Assembly (NCBI GenBank): GCA_021791195.1
Contig: JAJYXB010000019.1
Coordinates: forward strand, 1-64,000
Reading direction: 5' to 3'
Source of the DNA: Actinomycetes bacterium
Lineage (GTDB): Bacteria > Actinomycetota > Thermoleophilia > BMS3ABIN01
Length of the DNA stretch: 64,000 nucleotides
Shown here: one piece after another, positions 19,200-28,468 of the stretch
How the letters are laid out: every line of letters begins with the position of its first letter
Numbering within the stretch: the stretch's first letter is position 1
The notes under the pieces: model-generated
The model's database searches: none
What the model was told of the DNA's origin: nothing
The model's input: only the letters and a program-made list of their open reading frames with translations
Program-made: the position numbers and the translations under genes

Positions 19200-20921
19200 T
19201 CAGCTGATGCCGGCGCCCTGCATCCCCATCTCGATATAGCCGCAGGGGCAGATGTCGGCGCATACGTGGCAGCCGATGCATTTGGTGTAGTCGGTGAACA
19301 TGATCCGGCCCACTGGTTGGGACAGATCGCGGCTGATGGCATGCGTCGGGCAGTAGACGCGGCAGCGGTCGCAGGTGAAGCAGAGGCCGCAGCTCATGCA
19401 GCGGTAGGTCTCTTCCCTGGCCTGGTCCCCGGTCAGCGGCAGATTGACCTCGTCGAAGTTGCGGATGCGCTCCGCGATCGGCAGCTCCTGCTGCTTGTGG
19501 CGCGGCGCGGCGGCATAATAGCCCAGGCTGATGCGGCTGTGATCGATCGGCTTGGGCGCGTAGGGCTCCTTGTACTCGACGCCGTGGAGGTAGACGTCGA
19601 TGGCGCGCGCCGCTTTGCGTCCCCGGCCCACAGCCATGGTGGATACGCCAGGCATTAGTACATCGCCCCCGGCAAAAACGCCTTCGATCCCGGTCCGGCC
19701 GTAGCTGTCAGCGCGGACCCAGCTTCCTTCCGCCAGCCCCTCCAGACCGGTGAGATCCGCTTCCTGCCCGATGGCGGCAATGATGGTATCGGCTTCGATC
19801 TCGAACTCGGAGCCCTCGATCGGCAGCGGGCGGCGGCGGCCGCTACTGTCCGGCTCGCCCAGCTCCATGAGGATGCAGGTGAGCACCAGCCTGTAGGGAG
19901 CGCCCGCGGGCGCCGCGGCGATCTTCGCCGGCGCCGCCAGAAACGTAACCTTGATCCCCTCGTCGATCGCCCCTTGCACCTCGGAGGCCAGCGCCGGCAT
20001 CTCCACCTGCGTACGGCGGTAGATCAGGTCGACCTCCGGCCCCAGCCGCAGGCAGACACGGGCCACGTCCACGGCGGAATTGCCGCCGCCGATCACCAGC
20101 ACGCGCTTGCCCAGCTCGACGCCATCGCCGCAGTTGAGCGATTTGATCAGGTCGATGCCCGGGACCACCCCCGGGAGATCATCGCCCTCGACACCCATGC
20201 GGATGGATCGGTGCAGCCCGGCGGCCAGATAGACAGCGTCATGGCTGCTGCGCAGCTCATCCAGGGAGATGTCGCGGCCGATGCTCGTGTTTAACCGCAG
20301 ATCTACTCCCAGGTCTATGATCTTCTCAATCTCAGCGGCGAGCACATCGCGCGGCAGCCGGTAGGTGGGGATGCCCGCCCGCAGCATGCCGCCCGGCTCT
20401 GCCTCCGACTCGAAAACGGTTACCGGATAGCCGCGCCGCGCCAGCTGGTAGGCGCAGGAGAGCCCCGATGGGCCGGCGCCGATGACGGCCACGCGCCGGT
20501 CGCGCTTCTTTTCGGTGAGCATCCGCAGCCGGAAGCCCCGCCTGATGCCCTCATCCCCGATGTGGCGCTCCAGACTGTGGATGGCGATCGGCTCATCCTT
20601 GAAACCGCGGTTGCAGGCGTCCTCGCAAGGATGCGGGCAGATGCGGCCGTGAACCGCCGGGAAAGGATTCTTGTCGGTGAGGACGTGCCACGCCTGCTCC
20701 ACCGATTCCTCGTGACTGCGGCCGAATTGCAGGCTCTGGGCGATCGCCGTCAGGTAGCCGCGGGCGTCCTCGCTGCTGGGACAGGCCCCCTTGCAGGGAG
20801 CTTCCCGCCGGGTGTAGACCGGGCAGTCGAAATTGTCGTTGTCCTGGACCGGACAGGCCTCGGAAGGGTCCGGCGTCCTGACCCGCATCACCGCCTGACC
20901 CATGCTTTCCCTGGCGCTCAT
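19200..20921 (-). CDS. dsrL: DsrL-like NAD(P)H:acceptor flavoprotein with Fe-S domains, copy 2
   Basis: 573 residues of the GltD-like flavoprotein type: N-terminal Fe-S region (CKGACPSSEDARGYL; CPHPCEDACNRGF), FAD-binding VAVIGAGPSGLSCAYQL, NAD(P)H-binding VIGGGNSAVDVARV, then a C-terminal ferredoxin domain (CMSCGLCFTCDRCRVYCP and CIGCHVCADICPCGYIEMG). DsrL transfers electrons between NAD(P)H and DsrAB. It directly follows the second dsrA-dsrB pair (18 bases), so it is probably its dedicated partner. Clearly related to the copy ending at 23607 but diverged throughout. Confidence 0.9.
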   Translation of the reverse strand: MSARESMGQAVMRVRTPDPSEACPVQDNDNFDCPVYTRREAPCKGACPSSEDARGYLTAIAQSLQFGRSHEESVEQAWHVLTDKNPFPAVHGRICPHPCEDACNRGFKDEPIAIHSLERHIGDEGIRRGFRLRMLTEKKRDRRVAVIGAGPSGLSCAYQLARRGYPVTVFESEAEPGGMLRAGIPTYRLPRDVLAAEIEKIIDLGVDLRLNTSIGRDISLDELRSSHDAVYLAAGLHRSIRMGVEGDDLPGVVPGIDLIKSLNCGDGVELGKRVLVIGGGNSAVDVARVCLRLGPEVDLIYRRTQVEMPALASEVQGAIDEGIKVTFLAAPAKIAAAPAGAPYRLVLTCILMELGEPDSSGRRRPLPIEGSEFEIEADTIIAAIGQEADLTGLEGLAEGSWVRADSYGRTGIEGVFAGGDVLMPGVSTMAVGRGRKAARAIDVYLHGVEYKEPYAPKPIDHSRISLGYYAAAPRHKQQELPIAERIRNFDEVNLPLTGDQAREETYRCMSCGLCFTCDRCRVYCPTHAISRDLSQPVGRIMFTDYTKCIGCHVCADICPCGYIEMGMQGAGIS

Positions 20922-20939
20922 ATTATGCCGCCCCCGCCC

Positions 20940-22019
20940 TTAAAACCTGACATGCGAGGAGGCGTTGAGGGTGGTGCGCGACCAGCGGTACGTGTCGATG
21001 TGGTACTTGGTGAACTTGAAGCCGGTCTGCTCGAAGAAGTTCTTCCAGCCGATGCGCTCGATCCACTCGCCGACGCGCTCGAACTCGCGGGCGCCGCCCT
21101 TGTAGGCGTTCAGGATGGCGCTGACGGCCTCGCCGACCTCGGGCCAGCGCGGCGGGTTGTTCGGCAGCCCCCAGGTGGCCAGCTTCATGAAGGACGGGCC
21201 GGAGCGCGTGTTGGCCGATTTGCCGCCTACCCAGATCGACAGCGTGTCGGTGTCGCCGTCGCGGATCTCCAGCGCCGGGCACTGGGCATGGCAGGCGCCG
21301 CAGTACATGCACTTCTCCTCCACGACCTCCACGGTGTCGTGACCATTTACGCGGTCGGGGCGGACGGCAAGCACCGGACAGATTCCCACCACCTTGGGCA
21401 GCTCGCAGCGGTTGATCATGTCATGGTCAATCCTGGGCGGATGGTGATGCTGCAGGTTGACGGCGATGTCGGTCTGGCCGCCGCAGTTGATCGTGCAGCA
21501 AGAGGTCGAGAGCTTTACCCGCTGGGGAAAGTTCTCATGCGTGAACTCTTCGTAAAGGCGGTCCATCAGCGCCTTGACCACGCCGGCGGCGTCCGTCCCG
21601 GGAAGGTTGCAGTGCAGCCATCCCTGCGTATGGATGATGTTGTGCACTGAGCGGCCGGTGCCGCCGACGGGGAATCCCAGGGTCTGCTCGATATCGTCGA
21701 TCAGCGGCTGGATCTGCTCTTCCTGCTCTACCTGGAACTCGATGTTGTTGCGGCTGGTGAAACGCAGATATCCCTGGCAATGCCTGTCGGCGATGTCGCA
21801 AACCTTGCGCAGCAGCGGCGCGCTCATCATCCGCGGCGAACCGGCGCGCACGGTATAGAGCGAATCGCCGTCCTCGGACACATGCACGAACACGCCGGGC
21901 CTGATGTCGCGATGGTCCTTCCACTTGCCATAGTTGCGCACCATCGACGGATGCAGATACCTGGTGTAGTCAGGCGCTCCCTGGTCACGCGGCGCCAGCG
22001 GTTTTTTCTGATCGGCCAT
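20940..22019 (-). CDS. dsrB: Dissimilatory sulfite reductase beta subunit, copy 2
   Basis: 359 residues. Siroheme-[4Fe-4S] ligands are intact: QGWLHC and SCCTINCG. The ferredoxin insert KCMYCGACHAQCP follows ICPVLAVRP, and the DsrB C-terminus (NNPPRWPEV, GWKNFFEQTGFKFTKYH) is present. With DsrA it reduces sulfite to a DsrC-bound trisulfide. The siroheme-cysteine segment differs from the first copy (CTINCGGQTDIAV against CLNMCGAVHASDI), marking a distinct lineage, not a recent duplicate. Starts 2 bases after the dsrA stop with GGAGG upstream. Confidence 0.95.
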   Translation of the reverse strand: MADQKKPLAPRDQGAPDYTRYLHPSMVRNYGKWKDHRDIRPGVFVHVSEDGDSLYTVRAGSPRMMSAPLLRKVCDIADRHCQGYLRFTSRNNIEFQVEQEEQIQPLIDDIEQTLGFPVGGTGRSVHNIIHTQGWLHCNLPGTDAAGVVKALMDRLYEEFTHENFPQRVKLSTSCCTINCGGQTDIAVNLQHHHPPRIDHDMINRCELPKVVGICPVLAVRPDRVNGHDTVEVVEEKCMYCGACHAQCPALEIRDGDTDTLSIWVGGKSANTRSGPSFMKLATWGLPNNPPRWPEVGEAVSAILNAYKGGAREFERVGEWIERIGWKNFFEQTGFKFTKYHIDTYRWSRTTLNASSHVRF

Positions 22020-22021
22020 GC

Positions 22022-23314
22022 TCAGTCGCCTCCAAAGGGGATCTCGGTGACCTCGGGTTCACGCGGCAGCACGTTGGCCGCCTTTTGCGGCTCGCCCTCT
22101 AGCCGCGGCGCCGTGTATTCCTCAAACTTGATGTAGGGGTTGCTGCGCGGGTTGAGCACCATCTGCGGGTCCGGCTCGATGCCGACGCCATCGAGGAAAG
22201 TCCCCAGGCCGACGCGGTCGATGAACTCGCCAACGCGCTCATGGTCGTGCCCGTGCTCGCCCCAGAATTCCCAGATGCGCTCCACCAGATCAGCCAGGGC
22301 CTCGCGATCGGCGTCGGTCTTCATCTCCATGAAGGGCACCAGCATCGTGCTCACCATCTCACCGCTGCGGACAGTGCGCTTGCCGCCGATCAGCAGCGTC
22401 ACGCCGCGATCATTACCCGGCGCCAGCGCCGCGTGCATGACGTTGATGCAGTGCATGCAGCGGACGCAGTTGTGATTGTCGATCTCGATCTTCCTGCCGT
22501 GCAGGTGGATGCACCGGGTTGGGCAGCGGCTGGTGACGTTCTCGTTGACCCATTCCTCGCCGTGGCGATCGACGAAGTCGGCCACAGCCTGTTCGTCCAC
22601 CTGGATATCATCGCGCCAGGTGCCGATCACCGGCATGTCGGAGCGGGTCATCGCGTTGGCGCAGTCGTTGGCGCAGCCCGAGAGTTTGAACTTGTATTTG
22701 TAGGGAAACTCGGGCCGGTGCAGCTCGCCGATGAACCGCTTCGTGAGGAAGCTGGTGAGTTTGAGCGTGTCATAGCATGACATCTCGCAGCGGGCGGGAC
22801 CGACGCAGCAGGGGATCGTGCGCATGCCGTTGCCGGAGCCGCCGATATCCCAGCCCTGCTCCATCAGGGCCTCGGCGGCCGCGAACATCTTCTCATTGTC
22901 GAAGCCGAGCAGCAGGATGTCGCCGGTCATGCCATGCAGCTGCAGGATGCCGGCGCCGAATTCCTCGCTGGCGTCGGCCAGCTGACGCAAGGACTCGGTG
23001 TTGTAGACGAATGCGGACGGCTCGATCAGGCGGATGGTGTGAAACTGCGCCACATCCGGATACTTCTCGCCCAGGTCGGAGTAGCGGGCGATGACGCCGC
23101 CGCCATAGCCGGAAACGTTGAGGACGGTTCCCCGCCAGTAGTCCCAGCGGTTTTCGTAAGATTCTTCCAGCTGCTGAAGCAGCTGCGCCACCTGCGGCCG
23201 GCGGCTGGCCTGCTGCTTGAGGTCCTTGACGAAGCTGGGCCAGGGCCCTTCCTCCAGCTGGTCCAGCAGCGGCAGCTTCAGATCGGCAGACGTACTTTCT
23301 GAGTCATCCGGCAC
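22022..23314 (-). CDS. dsrA: Dissimilatory sulfite reductase alpha subunit, copy 2
   Basis: 430 residues from GTG 23314 (AAAGGGG upstream); a longer frame to 23404 lacks support. Catalytic cysteines are intact: CCVGPARCE and LSGCANDC for the siroheme-coupled cluster, CPTRC with NCVRCMHC for the ferredoxin cluster. Compared with the first copy it carries a C-terminal tail of about 30 residues (after EEYTAP) and many substitutions, for example in RLIEPSAFVYNTES. It forms a unit with dsrB and dsrL copies 2, downstream of a terminator. Family knowledge predicts an alpha2beta2 sulfite reductase; substrate bias or direction cannot be read from the sequence. Confidence 0.95.
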   Translation of the reverse strand: MPDDSESTSADLKLPLLDQLEEGPWPSFVKDLKQQASRRPQVAQLLQQLEESYENRWDYWRGTVLNVSGYGGGVIARYSDLGEKYPDVAQFHTIRLIEPSAFVYNTESLRQLADASEEFGAGILQLHGMTGDILLLGFDNEKMFAAAEALMEQGWDIGGSGNGMRTIPCCVGPARCEMSCYDTLKLTSFLTKRFIGELHRPEFPYKYKFKLSGCANDCANAMTRSDMPVIGTWRDDIQVDEQAVADFVDRHGEEWVNENVTSRCPTRCIHLHGRKIEIDNHNCVRCMHCINVMHAALAPGNDRGVTLLIGGKRTVRSGEMVSTMLVPFMEMKTDADREALADLVERIWEFWGEHGHDHERVGEFIDRVGLGTFLDGVGIEPDPQMVLNPRSNPYIKFEEYTAPRLEGEPQKAANVLPREPEVTEIPFGGD

Positions 23315-23517
23315 TGATTCCCCTTTCGTAATGTAGTCACGACGCCGGCGAATAGGTGCGATATCCTGACACCCGGGCTTAAAAAGAATGATATCCACCG
23401 GCAAGGCTTTTGAAACGGATATCGCCGCGGCGGCGCGGCTGGTACGAAAGACTTATTGAGTTTGCTTAATGTAGATGAATCAGTTCAGGAGCTGGTACAA
23501 AACGAATCTGATTTCGA

Positions 23518-23547
23518 AATTAGGATCGTTAGGAAAGCAACGTCCCC
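23518..23547. repeat. Solo 30-bp copy of the intergenic inverted-repeat arm
   Basis: A 30-base sequence ending AAAGCAACGTCCCC matches one arm of the inverted repeat at 55383-55476 with a single mismatch (T for A at position 8). It directly abuts the terminator after dsrL copy 1. The gap 23315-23606 otherwise holds no gene. Confidence 0.8.
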
Positions 23548-23577
23548 AAAAAGGGACGCGGCCGGAGGCCGCGTCCC
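23548..23577 (-). terminator. Intrinsic terminator between the two dsrAB units
   Basis: Minus strand: a perfect 11-bp stem (GGGACGCGGCC with GGCCGCGTCCC, 3-base loop) followed by TTTTT (23552-23548), 30 bases past the stop of dsrL copy 1. It separates the dsrM...dsrL unit from dsrA copy 2. Confidence 0.9.
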
Positions 23578-23606
23578 TGGGTCGCTCGCTATTATCGGCG
23601 CCGCGT

Positions 23607-25301
23607 CTAGCCCATGTTGATGTATCCGCAGGGGCATTCCTCGGCGCACTTGGAGCAGCCGACACAGGAGTCGAGGTAGAACTTGTAGAACTCGTGCTCG
23701 TGTGTGCGGTTCTCCGCCGGCACCTTCTTGATCGCGTTATACGAGCAGAAGGAATAGCAGTTCGAGCAGTCGAAGCACATGCCGCAGCTGAGGCAGCGCT
23801 TGGTCTCTTCCAGAGCAACCTCGTCCTGGAAGGTTGAGACAACCTCATCGAAACTGGTCTTGCGCTCTTCCGGCGACTTGGCCACCTTCTGGGCGCGGTC
23901 GGCCGGCTGATAGTAAGAGGCGGCCATCGCATCGAACTTGATGATCTTCGCCGGATAGACCTTCGGGATCTCCTCGCCACGGATGTGGTAGTCGATCGCC
24001 TCGGCGGCCTGACGGCCCAGGCCGACTGCCTCGGTCACCGTACCGAGATGGTTGGTGACGTCGCCGCCGGCGTAGACGCCTTCCTCAGAGGTCTGGCCGC
24101 TGGCCTCATCGACCGTGATCCAGCCCTTCTCGTCCTTGAAGGCCTCAATGCCGCCGAACTGCGGACCCTGGCCAATGGCCGGCAGGACCATGTCGGCGGG
24201 AATGACGAACTCGGAGCCATCAACGGGTTCCGGCCGCCGGCGCCCGCTCTCGTCGGGCTCGCCCAGCTCCATCTTGATGCACTTCAGGCCGGTGACCTTG
24301 CCGCCCTCGCGCACTACCTCCACGGGAGCCGCGAGGTATTCGATATGAATGCCCTCAGCCTCGGTATCCTCGATCTCCTCGGCCTCGGCCGGCATCTCGT
24401 CCCGGGTACGCCGGTAGACGATTTGCGGCTCAGCGCCCATCCTCAGCGACACGCGGGCCGCGTCGACAGCGCTGTTGCCGCCGCCGATGATCAGGATCTT
24501 CTTGCCCTTCACGTCAACGGCTTCGCCGGAGTTTACCCTGTTGAGGAACTCGACCGCGTTCTCCACGCCTTCGCCTTCCTCGCCGGGAATGCCGAGGTTC
24601 CAGCCCTCGTGCGCGCCGATGCCGAGAAAGACAGCTTCATAGTCCTTCTTGATGTCGTCGAGCGAGACGTCCGCGCCGACGCGGGTATCGTACTTGAACT
24701 CGACACCCAGCGCTTCCAGCGCCGCCACTTCGGCGTCCAGGATGTCCTCCGGCAGCCGGTAGCTGGGGATGCCGTAGCGGAGCATGCCGCCGGATTTGGG
24801 GAAGGCCTCGAAGACCGTCACCGGATAGCCGCGGCGAGCCAGCTGGAACGCGCAGGAGAGACCGGCGGGACCGGAACCGATGACTGCCACCTTCTCCGCG
24901 TGCGTCTCGTCAGAGAGCTTCTCGTGCGCCAGATTGTTGTTGATGCCGAAATCGCCGATGAAGCGCTCGATCTGGTTGATCGAGAGAGCCTCATCCTTGA
25001 ACTGCCGGTTGCAGTCCGTCTCGCAGAAATGCGGGCAGACACGGCCCAGCACCGCCGGGATGGGGTTGGTCTCGGTGAGCACCCGCCATGCCTTCTCGGT
25101 GGCCGCTGCCATATCGAGACCGTTGCCCTCGCCCTGCGCGATCGTCGTCAGGAAGCCACGGATGTCGTTGCTGCTGGGACACGCGTTCTGGCAGGGCGGA
25201 GTCTTGGCAACGTAGCTGGGCCTGAGGTGCGATCCCTCACGGCCGCGACTGTAAGTCGCCGCACCGATCTCCCGTTTTCTTGTTTTTAGTACTACCGCCA
25301 T
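23607..25301 (-). CDS. dsrL: DsrL-like NAD(P)H:acceptor flavoprotein with Fe-S domains, copy 1
   Basis: 564 residues from ATG 25301, preceded by AAAGGAG at 5 bases. Same layout as the second copy: Fe-S entry (CQNACPSSNDIRGF; CPHFCETDCNRQF), FAD motif VAVIGSGPAGLSCAFQL, NAD(P)H motif IIGGGNSAVDAARV, C-terminal ferredoxin part (CLSCGMCFDCSNCYSFC and CVGCSKCAEECPCGYINMG). DsrL-2 type enzymes of sulfite/sulfur reducers are thought to carry NAD(P)H electrons to DsrAB. It follows dsrA-dsrB-dsrD and ends the main unit just before a terminator. Assignment as DsrL rather than a glutamate-synthase small chain rests on context. Confidence 0.92.
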   Translation of the reverse strand: MAVVLKTRKREIGAATYSRGREGSHLRPSYVAKTPPCQNACPSSNDIRGFLTTIAQGEGNGLDMAAATEKAWRVLTETNPIPAVLGRVCPHFCETDCNRQFKDEALSINQIERFIGDFGINNNLAHEKLSDETHAEKVAVIGSGPAGLSCAFQLARRGYPVTVFEAFPKSGGMLRYGIPSYRLPEDILDAEVAALEALGVEFKYDTRVGADVSLDDIKKDYEAVFLGIGAHEGWNLGIPGEEGEGVENAVEFLNRVNSGEAVDVKGKKILIIGGGNSAVDAARVSLRMGAEPQIVYRRTRDEMPAEAEEIEDTEAEGIHIEYLAAPVEVVREGGKVTGLKCIKMELGEPDESGRRRPEPVDGSEFVIPADMVLPAIGQGPQFGGIEAFKDEKGWITVDEASGQTSEEGVYAGGDVTNHLGTVTEAVGLGRQAAEAIDYHIRGEEIPKVYPAKIIKFDAMAASYYQPADRAQKVAKSPEERKTSFDEVVSTFQDEVALEETKRCLSCGMCFDCSNCYSFCSYNAIKKVPAENRTHEHEFYKFYLDSCVGCSKCAEECPCGYINMG

Positions 25302-25400
25302 ATGTTCTCCTTTGGATCGCAGGCTTTGCCATGCCACCATTTTGACGCCGGCACGCAAATGCCGGATTCAGCAGGGCGCCGCCTGACGATGCCCTGTCGA

Positions 25401-25649
25401 TTACTGGTTTTCAGCAGCTTCCTTGTGCGGCAGTTCGATCGAGCTGCCGCCGAAGTAGCCGTAAACTGTGCGGCCGGAATCCATCAGCTGCTTGATGGCA
25501 GCCTTGACGTCGGCGCGCCCGATCTGGTCGCCATACTTCGCGGCCATGGCCTTTTGCAGGTCGCCGGCCTTGACCTTCTTCTGCCCGGCGTTCTCAGCCA
25601 CGATTGCATAGCAGTCTTCTGCCAGCTGGTCTACGGAAATATCCCCCAT
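25401..25649 (-). CDS. dsrD: DsrD
   Basis: An 82-residue protein with the winged-helix DsrD pattern, ending in YGYFGGSSIELPHKEAAENQ, which parallels the aromatic-SSG tail of Desulfovibrio DsrD. DsrD stimulates DsrAB sulfite reduction and is used as a marker of the reductive direction. It sits in its canonical place immediately after dsrB, 14 bases away. Sequence similarity to characterised DsrD is modest, so position carries part of the call. Confidence 0.85.
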   Translation of the reverse strand: MGDISVDQLAEDCYAIVAENAGQKKVKAGDLQKAMAAKYGDQIGRADVKAAIKQLMDSGRTVYGYFGGSSIELPHKEAAENQ

Positions 25650-25663
25650 CTGGGAACCTCCTC

Positions 25664-26740
25664 CTAGTATCTGTTTTGGACAGACCTTCTGTAGGTCGTG
25701 CCCGCGTGACGGAAGTCATCAAGATGATACTTGGTGAATTCGATGCCGGTCAGGTCGAAGAATTTGGGCCAACCGATGCGGTTGATCCACTCGCCCACGC
25801 GCTCGAACGGCTTGGCGTTGGCGGCGTAGACCTCGACGATCTGCTTGACGGTGCTGGTGACTTCCGGCCACCGCGGCGGATTGTTGGGGATGTACGGTAC
25901 AGCCAGCTTGGTGAACATCGGTTCTGACCGGGCGTTGGAGATCTTGCCTCCGACCCAGATGGAAACACCGTCATTCAGCGGGTCGGCCAGCGGCATCGCC
26001 GGACAGACCGTGAAGCAGTTGCCGCAGTACATGCACTTGTCTTCGTCGACCTTTACTGTCGTCTTGCCTTCGATCGAAGTCGGCCGGATGGCGTTGTTCG
26101 GGCAGGAAGCGACCGTGGTCGGAATCTCGCACAGGTTCGGCAGCGTTTTGTTGTCGATCCGCGGCGGGGTGCGGTGCAGGCCGAGGATGGCGATGTCGGA
26201 AGCGTGCACGGCGCCGCACATGTTCAGGCAGCAGGCCACGGCGACGCGCAGCTTGGCCGGCAGCTTCTCCGAAGTGAAGTACTCGGCCAGCTCGTCCATG
26301 ACCACCTTGACCAGACCAGAGGCGTCGGTTGCCGCCGAATGGCAGTGCACCCAGCCCTGGGTGTGGACGACGTTGGAGATGGCGTTGTTCGTGCCGCCTA
26401 CCAGGAAGCCCTTGTCCGTGATCTCTTTCTTGAGCGGCTCGATGTTGTCCTTGTTGGCCAGCAGGAACTCCACGTTGTTGCGGCTGGTGAAGCGGAAGTA
26501 GCCATCCGCGTACTTGTCGGCCAGGTCGCAGACCATGCGCAGGAAATTCGACGACACCAGGCGCGCCGAGGACATCCTGACGCTGAAGATGGTGCCGGCG
26601 GGACCCGTGTGGGCCAGCACGCCCGGAGCCAGCGACTCGTGGTACTTCCACTTGCCGAAGTTCTCCTTGATCATCGGATGCAGGAACTTCTCAAAATGTG
26701 GCGGTCCTATATCCGTTACCCTTTTAGCTTCTGTTGCCAT
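25664..26740 (-). CDS. dsrB: Dissimilatory sulfite reductase beta subunit, copy 1
   Basis: 358 residues with classical DsrB features: QGWVHCHSAATDASGLVK, siroheme/[4Fe-4S] ligands in ACCLNMCGAVHASDI, ferredoxin motif KCMYCGNCFTVCPA, and the C-terminal NNPPRWPEV and GWPKFFDLTGIEFTKYH. It looks more like the DsrB of ordinary sulfate reducers than copy 2. It pairs with dsrA copy 1 (65-base gap) and precedes dsrD. Confidence 0.97.
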   Translation of the reverse strand: MATEAKRVTDIGPPHFEKFLHPMIKENFGKWKYHESLAPGVLAHTGPAGTIFSVRMSSARLVSSNFLRMVCDLADKYADGYFRFTSRNNVEFLLANKDNIEPLKKEITDKGFLVGGTNNAISNVVHTQGWVHCHSAATDASGLVKVVMDELAEYFTSEKLPAKLRVAVACCLNMCGAVHASDIAILGLHRTPPRIDNKTLPNLCEIPTTVASCPNNAIRPTSIEGKTTVKVDEDKCMYCGNCFTVCPAMPLADPLNDGVSIWVGGKISNARSEPMFTKLAVPYIPNNPPRWPEVTSTVKQIVEVYAANAKPFERVGEWINRIGWPKFFDLTGIEFTKYHLDDFRHAGTTYRRSVQNRY

Positions 26741-26805
26741 TTATTTCCGACCTCCTATCGGGTTAATGATTTCCACGGGGACAAAATGCGTGTCCCTGCA
26801 CTTGC

Positions 26806-28014
26806 CTATTCCTCGCCCTCGCCCGCATCTTCGTCCGCAAAATACTCTTCGTAGAAGATGTAGGGGTTGTCTCTCGGAGCCTTGACCATCGTCGGCAGCG
26901 GCTCGAGGCCGACGCCTTCGAGGAAGGTAGCCAGGCTGACGCGCTCGATGAACTCGCCGATGCGCTCGCGAGCCATGCCGTGCTCATCCCAGAACTCCCA
27001 GATGCGCTCGATGAGGTCGTAGAGCCCGGCATAGTCGCCGTCCTTGATCTGCATGAACGGGATGATGCTCTGCGCGAACAGGGCGCCTTCGACGATCGGA
27101 GCCTTGGCGCCGATGTTGATGGCGAAGCCCTTCTCATCGCCGACGGACAGCGCCTTCGGCATGCGGTTGATGCAGTGCATGCACTTGACACAGTTGCTGT
27201 TGTCGATGCTGATCTCCTTGCCCTCCACCGAGATGCACTGGGTGGGGCACTTCTCAACTACGAACTCCTTCACGTTGAAGCCGTCGTCGATGTACTTGGC
27301 GAACTCTTCCTTGTCGACCTTGATGTCGTCTTTCCAGATGCCAATGACCGCCATGTCGGAACGGGCGATCGAGGCGGTGCAGTCATTCGGGCAGCCCGAC
27401 ATCTTGATCTTGAACTTGTAGTTGAACATCGGGCGGTGCAGCTCGTCCTGGTAGTTGTGGGTGAGCTGATAGGCCATCTCCATCGTGTCATAGCAGGCGT
27501 TCTCGCAACGCGCCGGACCGACGCAGTTGCTCGGCGTCCGGAGGTCGGAACCCGAACCGCCCAGATCCCAGCCCTTCTCGGTCAGTGCCTGGAAGGTCGG
27601 CTCCAGCTCCTCGGTGCGCGTCCCGAGCAGGACCATGTCACCGGTGGAGCCGTGCATGTTGTACAGGCCCGAGCCGTGGGCATCCCAGATGTCGATGATC
27701 TCCCGCATGGCGTCAGAGGTGTAGAACCAGCCGGAAGGCTGATTGACGCGCACCGTATGAAAATGGGAAACACCGGGGAACTCTTCCGGAAGCGCGGAGT
27801 AGCGCCCGATGACGCCGCCGCCATAACCCATGACGCCGACAAGGCCGCCGTGCTTCCAGTAACCGCGCTTGTCCTCGTAGGATTTCTCCAGCTGACGCAG
27901 AAGATCGCGCGGCATCTCCTTTGTCTCCGCCATGCTCTTGATGTCTGTGACGAAACTGGGCCAGGGACCCTTTTCCAGCTCGTCCAAGAGTGGAGTTTTT
28001 AACTCATCTGCCAT
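26806..28014 (-). CDS. dsrA: Dissimilatory sulfite reductase alpha subunit, copy 1
   Basis: 402 residues. Contains [11 protein letters not shown] near the N-terminus, substrate and siroheme-pocket cysteine motifs NCVGPARCE and MSGCPNDC, and a ferredoxin cluster (CPTQC plus NCVKCMHC). All ligands expected of a functional siroheme sulfite reductase are present. The ATG has AAAAAAGGAGG upstream. It follows the small dsrJ-like gene in the dsrMCKJABDL unit and is probably the main respiratory enzyme. Confidence 0.98.
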   Translation of the reverse strand: MADELKTPLLDELEKGPWPSFVTDIKSMAETKEMPRDLLRQLEKSYEDKRGYWKHGGLVGVMGYGGGVIGRYSALPEEFPGVSHFHTVRVNQPSGWFYTSDAMREIIDIWDAHGSGLYNMHGSTGDMVLLGTRTEELEPTFQALTEKGWDLGGSGSDLRTPSNCVGPARCENACYDTMEMAYQLTHNYQDELHRPMFNYKFKIKMSGCPNDCTASIARSDMAVIGIWKDDIKVDKEEFAKYIDDGFNVKEFVVEKCPTQCISVEGKEISIDNSNCVKCMHCINRMPKALSVGDEKGFAINIGAKAPIVEGALFAQSIIPFMQIKDGDYAGLYDLIERIWEFWDEHGMARERIGEFIERVSLATFLEGVGLEPLPTMVKAPRDNPYIFYEEYFADEDAGEGEE

Positions 28015-28141
28015 TTAATACTCCTCCTTTTTTAATTGCTGCTGCATTCGAGCGATCATTCAGACGGCACAAACAGCTGAATGTTCAACCGGGGGGCTGC
28101 CAAACACAGGATGACTTCGACCGGTCTGGTGTTGCCTGCCG

Positions 28142-28468
28142 CTACGACCCGATCGATGGCTTGATCCCGACGTAACTGTGACATCTGTCGCACAGCTGCG
28201 TCCTGTCATGGCATTTCAAACAGTTCTGCGTGCCCCCGTAAGACTGATTAATGAGTCCGATATGGACCATGTGATTTTGCATGATGTCGTTTGGCACCGG
28301 GATCGCTCCGGGCAGCTGGCGGGAGAGCAGGCCATACTGGTTCTGGGCGCTGCCGAGCTGGGGCAGCGGCGCCCCCGAAGACATGTTGCCGTTGATGGCG
28401 TTAATCGAGAACGGCAGCGTCAGGATGGCCAGGAAGATGATGAATGCGATAACTGCTCGTGTTTTCAT
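28142..28468 (-). CDS. dsrJ: Short, two-heme DsrJ-like periplasmic cytochrome c
   Basis: 108 residues: N-terminal membrane anchor or signal (VIAFIIFLAILTLPFSINA) and a C-terminal heme region with CLKCH and CDRCH. The arrangement NHM...NCLKCH...LCDRCHSYVGIKP follows the DsrJ family, where SLxxTCxxCH, FCDxCHxY and then a third CWxCH are expected. Here the protein stops 9 residues after the second motif, so the third heme site is absent. The ATG overlaps the dsrK stop by 4 bases, a tight coupling. Expected role: the periplasmic heme subunit of the Dsr membrane complex, but with two hemes. Confidence 0.88.
   Translation of the reverse strand: MKTRAVIAFIIFLAILTLPFSINAINGNMSSGAPLPQLGSAQNQYGLLSRQLPGAIPVPNDIMQNHMVHIGLINQSYGGTQNCLKCHDRTQLCDRCHSYVGIKPSIGS

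Noticed and set aside
19036-19281. N-terminal extension of dsrE
   Set aside because: Overlaps the end of dsrL and the promoter; the GTG at 19035 has a ribosome site and gives the conserved Cys78 numbering.
23359-23423. Three GATATC-containing sites upstream of dsrA copy 2
   Set aside because: Six-base palindromes recur by chance and their flanks differ; not enough for an operator call.
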